Assembly: GCA_016432265.1 (NCBI GenBank)
Contig: CP066681.1
Location: forward strand, 248,001-312,000
Origin: Micavibrio aeruginosavorus
Lineage (GTDB): Bacteria > Pseudomonadota > Alphaproteobacteria > Micavibrionales > Micavibrionaceae
Length of the DNA: 64,000 nucleotides
Reading direction: 5' to 3'
The position numbers were made by a program, and so were the translations under genes. Shown piece after piece: positions 33,887 through 41,139 of this stretch (within the stretch, counting starts at the first letter, position 1; each line of letters starts with the position of its first letter). A model generated the notes under the pieces. It was given only the letters and a program-made list of their open reading frames with translations, made no database searches and was not told the origin of the DNA.

Positions 33887-34210
33887 ATCGAGAAAACCCC
33901 GCGTTTTCTTATAGTTAACTCTATAGCTTTATAATTTTATCATATTCTGCTTTCAAACGTACAGGCTTTCCCTGCAAAATTCTTGTCCAGCTCCATTTTT
34001 TACAATAGGCCACCCAAACTGTGCCATAGAGTGCACAATATATTATGTCATTTGTGCTTTGGCGGGGGACTCGCTTCTTTTCAGGCTTGGTAAAGCCCTT
34101 GTTTTTCTGTTAGATAAGTAAATGCGATTCGGGAAAAATTTCCTGAAAAGCGGACGCAATATTCGTTTTTGTCAGTATAGACCTTAGATAATTCGAGAGT
34201 TTCTCAAGCT
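33887..34210. other. AT-rich divergent promoter region between the paralogue operon and icmL
   Basis: 324 bases without a gene, much richer in A and T than the flanks, between divergent operons. It must contain the start signals of both the five-paralogue array (minus) and the icmL-icmB cluster (plus). I see near-palindromes such as GTGCCATAGAGTGCAC around 34021 and GGAAAAATTTCC around 34132, which could be regulator sites, but no full-quality sigma-70 promoter. Confidence 0.5.
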
Positions 34211-34927
34211 ATGGCGACTCAGCGACCCCCCCGACCCGGCTCACCCCGCCCTGCCCGCTCGGCACCGGCGGCCAAGGCTGAAGCGCCGACAGAAGACGCT
34301 GCGTCAATGCGGAGTCTGGGTGCCGTCGTCATTCGCAATGAATTTTACCGCGATGGCTACCGCACGATGTTGCGCGTGGCATTGTTGCTGGTTCTGGTTA
34401 TCGTCTTCCAGATCGGGGTGATGTTCTACGTAGTTAAAACGAACAGGATGGAATACCGTTATTTTGCGACGACCGAAGATGGGCGCTTGATACCAATGGC
34501 GCCTTTGAGCGAGCCGAACTTAAGCTCCCCGGCCCTGATGTCCTGGGTGGCGCAGGCAGCGACCGAGGTTATGACCTTCGGGTTTAACGATTACCGGCGC
34601 CGGCTGCAGGAGGCTTCACGCAATTTTACCCGCCGTGGATGGGAAAGCTTCTCCTCCGCGCTTCAACGCTCGCGGATTATTGAAACCGTTGAGGCAAACC
34701 AGCAAGTTGTAACGGCGGCACCAACCGGGGCTCCTGTCATACAATCTGAAGGGATGGTCAAGGGGCGTTATCAGTGGGTTGTGCAAGTTCCCATGTCGCT
34801 ATCTTATCAGGCTGGATCGAAAACGCGTACGGATGACGTGTTGGTGACTTTGGTGATTGTCAGGGTGCCGCGCCTTGAGAGTCCGAATGGTGTGGGGATT
34901 GAACAATGGATTGCGTCGGCAAGGTAA
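34211..34927 (+). CDS. icmL: IcmL/DotI inner-membrane protein of type IVB secretion
   Basis: 238 residues. A Pro/Ala-rich N terminus, then SLGAVVIRNEFYRDGYRTML and one membrane helix (VALLLVLVIVFQIGVMFYVV), followed by a periplasmic domain with the family features: FATTEDGRLIPMAPLSEP, TFGFNDYRRRLQEASRNFT, and GRYQWVVQVPMSLSYQ. Legionella IcmL has 212 residues; conjugative relatives are TraM of IncI plasmids. DotI and DotJ form inner-membrane complexes under the core channel. It is the first gene of the plus-strand cluster icmL-icmK-icmE, in the Legionella order. Confidence 0.9.
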   Translation: MATQRPPRPGSPRPARSAPAAKAEAPTEDAASMRSLGAVVIRNEFYRDGYRTMLRVALLLVLVIVFQIGVMFYVVKTNRMEYRYFATTEDGRLIPMAPLSEPNLSSPALMSWVAQAATEVMTFGFNDYRRRLQEASRNFTRRGWESFSSALQRSRIIETVEANQQVVTAAPTGAPVIQSEGMVKGRYQWVVQVPMSLSYQAGSKTRTDDVLVTLVIVRVPRLESPNGVGIEQWIASAR

Positions 34928-34960
34928 TTTAAGGGGTATGCGGCCTGAAAAGGGTTGGGT

Positions 34961-36106
34961 ATGGGGAAGTACATGGAACGGATAGACAGACAGCGTTGTT
35001 CATGCCTTGTGGCGTTGTGTTTAACGCTTTTTTTGATGACGGGGTTTATGGCGTCTCGCGCGGCGAGCGCCCAGGATGATGGTTCTGAAAACCCTTTCGC
35101 CGGTGCGGGCGGCGAGGCAAGCGCTCCTTCTGCGCCTGAGAATCCTTTTGCGGCTACGGCCTTGCCTTCCGACGATGTAACCCCGCGTTCACCGGGTTTC
35201 GAGTTGCCGGCGGACGCCGGAGCGGGTTCTGGCGGCGGCGCCAGCTCTAATCCGTTTGCGCCGCGCCCTGTAGAAATCACAAAGACTCCTGAACAAATCG
35301 AGGCCGAGATTCGTCAGCAAGCTTTTAATGCGGCCCTTACCGGGTTGATACCGATGCGTCCGGAAGAGATTCGCAATTTGCTCAAACGCTACGACCAGAC
35401 CCGTCAGGCTGTCGAGACGCCCGTCTATCCCTATCCCAAGCCTGAAATCGTCGTTCAGGATATTGTTCTTGATCCGGGTACTACGCCGGCCGTGCTGAAA
35501 CTGGCGACAGGCCATGTGACAATGGTTAATTTCGTCGATATTACAGGCGAGCCATGGCCTATTCAGGATATAAGCTGGGCTGGCAATTTTGAGATTATAA
35601 AGTCAGAGCCCGGCAGCAACCGCCTCGGTATTTCTCCGATGTCTGATTACGCTTATGGCAACATATCTGTGCAACTGCTGGAGATGAAGACGCCTGTTTC
35701 CTTCACGTTGGAAACTCAGCGCGAGCTTGTCCACTATCGTTTTGATGCGCGTATCGGTCAGCGAGGCCCGTATGCCAAGCCAGGCCTGATCGAGGCCAGT
35801 ACGCCCGTAAGTCTTTCGGCGGGGGGATGGGATCTGAATGCCGTTCTTGAGGGTGTTCCCCCCAGCAGCAGCGAGCGGTTGCAGGTTGAGGGCGTGGATG
35901 GCCGCACAACAGCTTACATGATTGGCGGTTTAACATATGTCAGAACTCCTTTGATGCTGTTGTCGCCTTCATGGAGCAGCTCCGTTTCATCAGCCGATGG
36001 CATGAATGTATATACGATTAAGAACGCGCCGGTATTGTTGCTGTCCGATAACGGGCAGGTGGTGCGAGCAAGATTGAGCGAGAGGGATTTTACCCATGAC
36101 GAATAA
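34961..36106 (+). CDS. icmK: IcmK/DotH outer-membrane core protein
   Basis: 381 residues from the ATG at 34961 (AAAAGGG upstream); an ATG at 34973 is an alternative. Signal peptide ending near ASA-Q. An Asn-Pro-Phe-rich linker (NPFAGAGG, ENPFAAT, SNPFAPRP) precedes the DotH body: GLIPMRPEEIRNLLKRYDQT, a predicted beta-rich middle (VTMVNFVDITGEPWPI) and a beta C-terminal domain. DotH is the VirB9/TraN-like ring protein of the outer-membrane core, placed by DotC and DotD. The NPF repeats are a local oddity. The 3' end overlaps icmE by 11 bases. Confidence 0.9.
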   Translation: MGKYMERIDRQRCSCLVALCLTLFLMTGFMASRAASAQDDGSENPFAGAGGEASAPSAPENPFAATALPSDDVTPRSPGFELPADAGAGSGGGASSNPFAPRPVEITKTPEQIEAEIRQQAFNAALTGLIPMRPEEIRNLLKRYDQTRQAVETPVYPYPKPEIVVQDIVLDPGTTPAVLKLATGHVTMVNFVDITGEPWPIQDISWAGNFEIIKSEPGSNRLGISPMSDYAYGNISVQLLEMKTPVSFTLETQRELVHYRFDARIGQRGPYAKPGLIEASTPVSLSAGGWDLNAVLEGVPPSSSERLQVEGVDGRTTAYMIGGLTYVRTPLMLLSPSWSSSVSSADGMNVYTIKNAPVLLLSDNGQVVRARLSERDFTHDE

Positions 36107-37361
36107 CGAGAACGATCAGGAGCCTGAAGACTTCGAGACCGGTTCCGAGGAAAACGATTCCTTTGACGAGTTTGAGGGTGTCAAGGGCGCAAGTCCCCTG
36201 AATAGTCCTATGGTTAAGGTCGGCATTATTGTGGCTGGTATCGCTGCAATTATCGCGGTCATAACATTGTTCGGCGGGGAGAAAGAGCAGCAGCAAGCTT
36301 CGCGTGTAAAGGGAGCCAAGGAAGTGAGCGCCCCTCCGGGGATGGAAGAAGTCTCTCCGGCTATGCGCGAGGCGATAGAACAAACCAACGAAGAGGCGGC
36401 GGAAGAGGCTGCGCGCACGGGGGGAAGTGCTATACCTGTGCCTATCAATACGCCTGATGTGAAAATGGGTCTTCCTGACGCGGCAAACCAGCAACAGGAA
36501 GACCCGCTGGAGAGGTGGCGTAGAATTCAGGAGGAGCGCCAAAAAAGGGAAGCGTTGGCGCAAAAGCCGCGCGGCCCGGAGGTCGACCCGAATGCCGATG
36601 TGATTGATGAGCTGGCCAAGGCCATGGCAAAGCAGATGGAAACCATTCTGGAGGCCCAGACCCCGGAAGCGCCCCAAGTGTATACAGTAGCGGATGCTGA
36701 CTATCTTGAGGAAGAGCGTGAAAGGGAGGCGCAAAAGCAACAGGAAAAGGCGGCTGCGGCAGCCGCTGCCGCGGGTACAGGGCAGCCGCCGGTAGTTCTG
36801 GATATTATCCAGCCCGCGGGTACGATTGAATACGCGCAATTGATTACCGAGGCTAACTCGGATGCGCCGGGCCCTGTTTTGGCGCAGGTTATGAGCGGCC
36901 CCTTGAAAGGCTCAAGGATATTGGGAAGCTTTGAAGTGAAAGAGCGTTATTTGACGCTAAGCTTCTCAACGATCGTTGTTGACGGTGTCAGCTATTCCGC
37001 CGAAGCCATTGCGCTGGATCCGTCCTCAGCCAATCCTGGTATCGTGACAGAAATTGACCAGCGTTATTTTTCCAGGATCATCCTGCCGGCGGCGGCGGCC
37101 TTCGTTGAAGGCATGGGCGAGGCTATTGCCGAGACAGGCAATACTACGGTTACGGTTGAAGGAGATACGGTAGCTCAGGAAGAGGAAGAGCTTGATACGC
37201 GCGAGCAAATCTTCAAGGGCGTGGAAGAAGCCGCTTCCAAGGCTAGTGAAATTATCGATGAAGAGGCTGGCAAGGTTCAGCGGTTGATCAAGGTTCACGC
37301 GGGCACGCCTGTAGGTATATTGTTCCTGCAGCCTGTGACAAAAGATGCGGCGGCACAGTAA
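36096..37361 (+). CDS. icmE: IcmE/DotG channel protein, short form
   Basis: 421 residues: an acidic cytoplasmic N terminus (1-38), one membrane helix (MVKVGIIVAGIAAIIAVITL), a charged helical linker (about 75-235, many Glu/Lys/Gln), and the TrbI/VirB10-like beta-barrel domain (IQPAGTIEYAQLITEANSDA, then GPVLAQVMSGPLKGSRILG). Legionella DotG is about 1048 residues because of a long pentapeptide-repeat region; that region is absent here, as in conjugative TraO-type relatives. DotG spans from the inner membrane to the outer-membrane core and forms the channel. It overlaps icmK at its start and is 42 bases before the next gene. Confidence 0.9.
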   Translation: MTNNENDQEPEDFETGSEENDSFDEFEGVKGASPLNSPMVKVGIIVAGIAAIIAVITLFGGEKEQQQASRVKGAKEVSAPPGMEEVSPAMREAIEQTNEEAAEEAARTGGSAIPVPINTPDVKMGLPDAANQQQEDPLERWRRIQEERQKREALAQKPRGPEVDPNADVIDELAKAMAKQMETILEAQTPEAPQVYTVADADYLEEEREREAQKQQEKAAAAAAAAGTGQPPVVLDIIQPAGTIEYAQLITEANSDAPGPVLAQVMSGPLKGSRILGSFEVKERYLTLSFSTIVVDGVSYSAEAIALDPSSANPGIVTEIDQRYFSRIILPAAAAFVEGMGEAIAETGNTTVTVEGDTVAQEEEELDTREQIFKGVEEAASKASEIIDEEAGKVQRLIKVHAGTPVGILFLQPVTKDAAAQ

Positions 37362-37403
37362 CGGCTTAAACGGGTCTGCGCGACGCAACGGAGAAGAGAA
37401 TAA

Positions 37404-38795
37404 ATGGTTAGCAACAACGATCATGACGAATACGACCCTTCCATGGAAGAAGAGGGCGAGGACTTCTCGTATGATGATTCTGTTGAGGGCGATGATTTTT
37501 CTGCCGACGAGTCATGGGACGATGGTTATGAAGAGGAGTCGGCAGAGGGTGGTGAAGAAGAGAAAATTCCTCAGAAGCACAAGAAGAAGGGTGGTCTTTT
37601 TAACGTCATAGTGATTGTTTTGGCTGTTCTGGGGGGGGGTGTTTTTATGTACTTCCAGTTTGGAACCAAACCACCTGCGCCGCCGGTTGCTGCCGAAGCG
37701 GAACAGACCCCCCTAGATGCCGCCAGCACGGAAGCCAGCGCCCTGCCATCAGAAGATGTGGCAAGTGCGATGCCCTCACCAGTCGAAGCGGTGCCGTCTT
37801 TAAACAGTGGCCATGGAACGGCGGCGGAGCCTCTTTTGCCTGAACCGGAAGAGTCGTTGGACAAGGCGTTGGGCGGAAGTGAAGGGGCGGCGGGCGAGCG
37901 GGTTGTGGAAGCGGAGCCTGAATCCGTTAATTCGAGCGGCACTGAACCCGTTTCAATTGAGCCTGTTTCACTGGAGACGGTTGATGTTGCGAGTGCGCCT
38001 CCAATGCCGACATCCATCAGCGAACCGGCCGCGCCTTTGGCAGAACCCCAGTCGTCGGGGGCCTTTGATCCGTCTTTGCCGTCAGCTCAGGACATTTTAC
38101 TGGACAGGGCGGCCGGGACGGAAGGCATGACAAAGCAGGGGGGTGCCGTCTCATCCTCGGCGTCTGTAGACGCAACGGCAGACAGGACTGCTGCGATAGA
38201 TCAGAAGCTGAGTGTTTTGATTGCCCGCCTCGATAGCTTTGAGGGCCGGATCGCCAACCTTGAATCTGGGTTGCATAAGGTTTCAAGCGAAGCCAGCGGC
38301 GCTTCCGTTGTTTCTTCAGCCGAGGTTTCTTCCTTGAAAGAGGCTGTAATGGCGCTAGAGCAGAAGTTATCGATTCTGGGGCAGGAGAAGGGCTCCGCTG
38401 TTGAAAAGGCGGCTGCAAACGAGATCCCGGTTGAAAAACCAACTTTTGTTCCGGCGATTAATGAATCTATTGATGGATCTGAAGAGGAGCCCTCTCCTGC
38501 ATCAGATGTCGGGGCAGAGAAAGAGCCATTGCGCGTTACAACAGCGTCGGTAAAGGTAAAGGATGCCGCCCCTAAACCCGCCAGGGCCGGGAGTCGCTCT
38601 TCGGAAGCATCGTCGGATTCCTGGGTTTTACGTTCGGCGCAGCCTGGCGTGGCCATGGTCAGCTCTAAAAAAACAGGCGATATGAAAACTGTGAGGGTTG
38701 GGGACTTGTTACCCGGTATAGGGCGCATTACCTCAATAGACAAGCAGGGGGGCCGCTGGGTTGTGCTGGGAACGCAAGGAAGCCTTAGCCACTAA
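37404..38795 (+). CDS. IcmG/DotF-like bitopic protein by position and architecture
   Basis: 463 residues. The first 55 are very acidic (EEEGEDFSYDDSVEGD), then a basic KHKKKGG and one membrane helix (about 65-86, VIVIVLAVLGGGVFMYF), a long Pro/Ala/Ser/Glu-rich periplasmic segment, a coiled coil (about 270-330, LIARLDSFEGRIANLESGL) and a C-terminal globular domain (TVRVGDLLPGIGRITSIDKQ, then WVVLGTQGSL). This layout, a short N-terminal tail plus membrane helix plus coiled coil, and its place between icmE and icmC match Legionella IcmG/DotF (269 residues), but the sequences are too loosely related to be sure. The C-terminal domain resembles those of IncI and pilus-assembly proteins and is not in Legionella DotF. 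Confidence 0.6.
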   Translation: MVSNNDHDEYDPSMEEEGEDFSYDDSVEGDDFSADESWDDGYEEESAEGGEEEKIPQKHKKKGGLFNVIVIVLAVLGGGVFMYFQFGTKPPAPPVAAEAEQTPLDAASTEASALPSEDVASAMPSPVEAVPSLNSGHGTAAEPLLPEPEESLDKALGGSEGAAGERVVEAEPESVNSSGTEPVSIEPVSLETVDVASAPPMPTSISEPAAPLAEPQSSGAFDPSLPSAQDILLDRAAGTEGMTKQGGAVSSSASVDATADRTAAIDQKLSVLIARLDSFEGRIANLESGLHKVSSEASGASVVSSAEVSSLKEAVMALEQKLSILGQEKGSAVEKAAANEIPVEKPTFVPAINESIDGSEEEPSPASDVGAEKEPLRVTTASVKVKDAAPKPARAGSRSSEASSDSWVLRSAQPGVAMVSSKKTGDMKTVRVGDLLPGIGRITSIDKQGGRWVVLGTQGSLSH

Positions 38796-38972
38796 GCCAT
38801 AAAAGGTTTAATAGCAGCATTACATAAATTTTAACTACTCTTTAAGGCTTTGCGCCCCATTATTTTTTCATGGGGATAATTTGCACAATTTAGATAAAAT
38901 GTGATTTAATGGAATAAGGTTATACGAGTGGTATCGTATGGAGCCGGGTGTGTGTTTAAAAAAGGCGGTAAA

Positions 38973-39899
38973 ATGCATAGAGTGACGGGCAAGTTCCTGA
39001 GCATTGTTACGCTTATGTGCTTGACGCTGGGTGCGCCGACGGCGGCGCATGCTGGGCCGACTATCAGAAATGTTTTAAACAATATATCCAGCTCCTCCGA
39101 GGAGTTGCCCTACCTTCTGGCGGCCCTGTCCTATATGTTCGGTGTAACGCTGGCTGTTTTTGCGATCGTTAAATTTTACGAGCATGTTCAAAATCCGCAC
39201 CAGACGTCGATCTGGGAGGGCATGAAACGCACTATGGCGGCATCCTGCTTTCTGGCACTCCCTATAGTCGTTGAGGCGGCTTATGTCACAATGAATGACG
39301 GCACCCTGAACGCTGTGGCTTTAAGCCAGTTCTCCGGCGCGACTGCAGGAAGCGGGCTTGATGCCATGATGCAGCAGTTGATGGACGACATGCATGACCC
39401 GCTCCTCTGGGTAATGAATGGATTTTGCTATCTGGCGGGCATAACCCTTGTCCTTGTTGGTATATCGCGCCTGTTGAAGTCTTCACAGGAAGGCCCGCGT
39501 GGCCCGGGTGGGATTGGCACGCTTATGACGTTCATCGTGGCGGGCGCGCTTTTGTCCGTAGACGCCATGATGGGGGCGTGGAGCTCTTCCTTGTTTGGCA
39601 GCAATGTCGTGCAGAACACTGCCGGTTTGTCATATACAGGCGGTATGACCGCCGCTGAGGTCGACCATGTCCATGGTGTGATCAGCAGTATACTTATATT
39701 TATGATGATTCTTGGTTGGGTCAGCTTCATCAGGGGCTGGTTCATCATCAGGGATGTGGCCGAAGGAAACCACAACGCATCGCTTATGGCAGGGATTACA
39801 CACCTGTTTGGCGGCGCGCTTGCAGTCAACCTGGGGCCGCTAATGAATGTCGTTCAAGAGACTTTGGGATTGAGCGGCTATGGTGTAAGCTTCACGTGA
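38973..39899 (+). CDS. icmC: IcmC/DotE-like membrane protein with an IcmD-like N-terminal module
   Basis: 308 residues from the ATG at 38973 (AAAGGCGG upstream; a GTG at 38928 would add 15 residues before the signal peptide). Signal peptide ends AAHA-G. The first half (YMFG, HVxNPxQT, ALPIxxEA) repeats the sequence pattern of the next gene, icmD. The second half has further hydrophobic segments, GFCYLAGITLVLVGISRLLK, then ILGWVSFIRGWFIIRDVAEG, as in IcmC/DotE (194 residues in Legionella). So this protein looks like an IcmD-type module joined to IcmC. IcmC is an inner-membrane component of unknown mechanism. It keeps the Legionella order G-C-D. Confidence 0.75.
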   Translation: MHRVTGKFLSIVTLMCLTLGAPTAAHAGPTIRNVLNNISSSSEELPYLLAALSYMFGVTLAVFAIVKFYEHVQNPHQTSIWEGMKRTMAASCFLALPIVVEAAYVTMNDGTLNAVALSQFSGATAGSGLDAMMQQLMDDMHDPLLWVMNGFCYLAGITLVLVGISRLLKSSQEGPRGPGGIGTLMTFIVAGALLSVDAMMGAWSSSLFGSNVVQNTAGLSYTGGMTAAEVDHVHGVISSILIFMMILGWVSFIRGWFIIRDVAEGNHNASLMAGITHLFGGALAVNLGPLMNVVQETLGLSGYGVSFT

Positions 39900-39930
39900 T
39901 TGTTCAAATTTGGTATGAGGAGGAAAACGA

Positions 39931-40311
39931 ATGACCAAACTGATTAGAAACAAGTCACTGCAGATGTCGGCTGCTTTTGTAGCGGGCTATGTGATGACGA
40001 CCAAACCGGCGCACGCTAACAACTTCAGCTCAATCGCACAGAATGTAGTGACGTCGATTGCCAGCTTGCCTGCGTTGCTGTCCGCTCTTTGTTATATGTT
40101 CGGTATTCTGCTGGGTGTTCTTGGTATTTTGAAAATCAAGGATCACGTTGAGAACCCGGGCCAGACGCCGATCAAGGATGGCGCTATCCGTCTTCTTGCC
40201 GGCGGCGCTTTGTTGGCTCTGCCGATCATCTTCGAAGCTATGCTTTCAACGGCAGGTACCAGCGGTGCTGGCGCCAGCGTGGCTTCCGTTTCGAGTATCG
40301 ATTGGCAATAA
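39931..40311 (+). CDS. icmD: IcmD/DotP-like membrane protein
   Basis: 126 residues, close to the 132 of Legionella IcmD. GAGG ribosome-binding sequence 12 bases before the ATG. Signal peptide (ending AHA-N), then two hydrophobic segments: LPALLSALCYMFGILLGVLG and GAIRLLAGGALLALPIIFEA, separated by the basic/proline loop HVENPGQTPIKDG. The C-terminal tail is Gly/Ala/Ser-rich. This two-helix plan is shared by IcmD and, in this genome, by the first half of IcmC just upstream. It is an inner-membrane part of the Dot/Icm system. Confidence 0.82.
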   Translation: MTKLIRNKSLQMSAAFVAGYVMTTKPAHANNFSSIAQNVVTSIASLPALLSALCYMFGILLGVLGILKIKDHVENPGQTPIKDGAIRLLAGGALLALPIIFEAMLSTAGTSGAGASVASVSSIDWQ

Positions 40312-40321
40312 GTCACGCTTA

Positions 40322-41026
40322 ATGAAGTTCCTACCTATTACTCTGGGCATTGCGCGGGCATCTGCGAATGCCCAGAGTTCTCTAGGCGGACGAGATTCCG
40401 CCAAATTATCCCCCGAGGTGCGTCAGAAAATTCTGGAACGCGACGGGCAGGTTTGCGCCTGTTGCGGCTTCCAATCTGCCAAGTACCAGGAAGTTTTGCA
40501 TATCAATGGGAACCCGAATGACGCTCGGCCGGAAAATCTGAGAACCGTATGCATATTCTGTCATCAGTGCTTCAACCTCGATCAGGTGGCCCTGATGCGC
40601 TCGGGCGTATTGATATGGCTTCCAGAGATTGGTCAGGCCGATCTCCATCATATAGTGCGCGCAATCTATGTGGCCCGGATTTCGCAAGGGCCGATTGCCG
40701 ACGCGGCTCGACGCTCTTTGGATGTTTTTATGCAAAGAAGAGAGGACGCACGTCGGCGGCTTGGTACGGACGACCCGTTTATACTGTCCTCTGTTATGAA
40801 GGATTATATCAGTAGCAAGACATGCGAGGGCGCTGCCCAAAAACTGGAAGGGCTTAGGCTTTTTCCTCTGGATCGACGCATTATTAAAGAAGCCGATCTT
40901 GAATTTAACCAGTTTCCCCAGATATTGGCATATTGGCGTTCCAAGGATGGGCCATTTGGCGGCACTTTGCCGCGTCAATGGATTGACATTTATAAATCTG
41001 TTTTGCCCCCTTCCAAGGCTGCCTGA
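40322..41026 (+). CDS. icmJ: IcmJ/DotN-like HNH-fold zinc protein
   Basis: 234 residues from the ATG at 40322; a longer open frame from 40148 lies inside icmD and is ignored. It shows the IcmJ pattern: LGIARASANAQSS near the start, then a zinc-finger/HNH-like core with CACCGFQSAKYQEVLHINGN and, 20 residues later, CIFCHQC, and a helical C-terminal half with ILAYWRSKDGPFGGTLPRQW near the end. Legionella DotN (208 residues) has this HNH-like fold without nuclease activity and binds the coupling protein DotL. Here the pairs CxxC and CxxC are kept. It ends 113 bases before icmB. Confidence 0.85.
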   Translation: MKFLPITLGIARASANAQSSLGGRDSAKLSPEVRQKILERDGQVCACCGFQSAKYQEVLHINGNPNDARPENLRTVCIFCHQCFNLDQVALMRSGVLIWLPEIGQADLHHIVRAIYVARISQGPIADAARRSLDVFMQRREDARRRLGTDDPFILSSVMKDYISSKTCEGAAQKLEGLRLFPLDRRIIKEADLEFNQFPQILAYWRSKDGPFGGTLPRQWIDIYKSVLPPSKAA

Positions 41027-41139
41027 CCATGCCGTATGGGGTGTATGGCACGGTCTTCCGCCATTTTGGCTATTCTTTCCCCGGCGCAAACTCGATATAC
41101 TAAGAATCGTTTTATTTTCTTAAACTCTGGTTCGGGTCT

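Noticed and set aside
36090-36839. Open frame of 249 codons on the minus strand
   Set aside because: It is antisense to icmE and consists mostly of Leu, Arg and Phe; the low-complexity charged linker of icmE explains the lack of stops.
40148-40321. Upstream start for icmJ at 40148
   Set aside because: The extra 58 codons lie inside icmD in another frame and read as Arg/Leu-rich shadow sequence.
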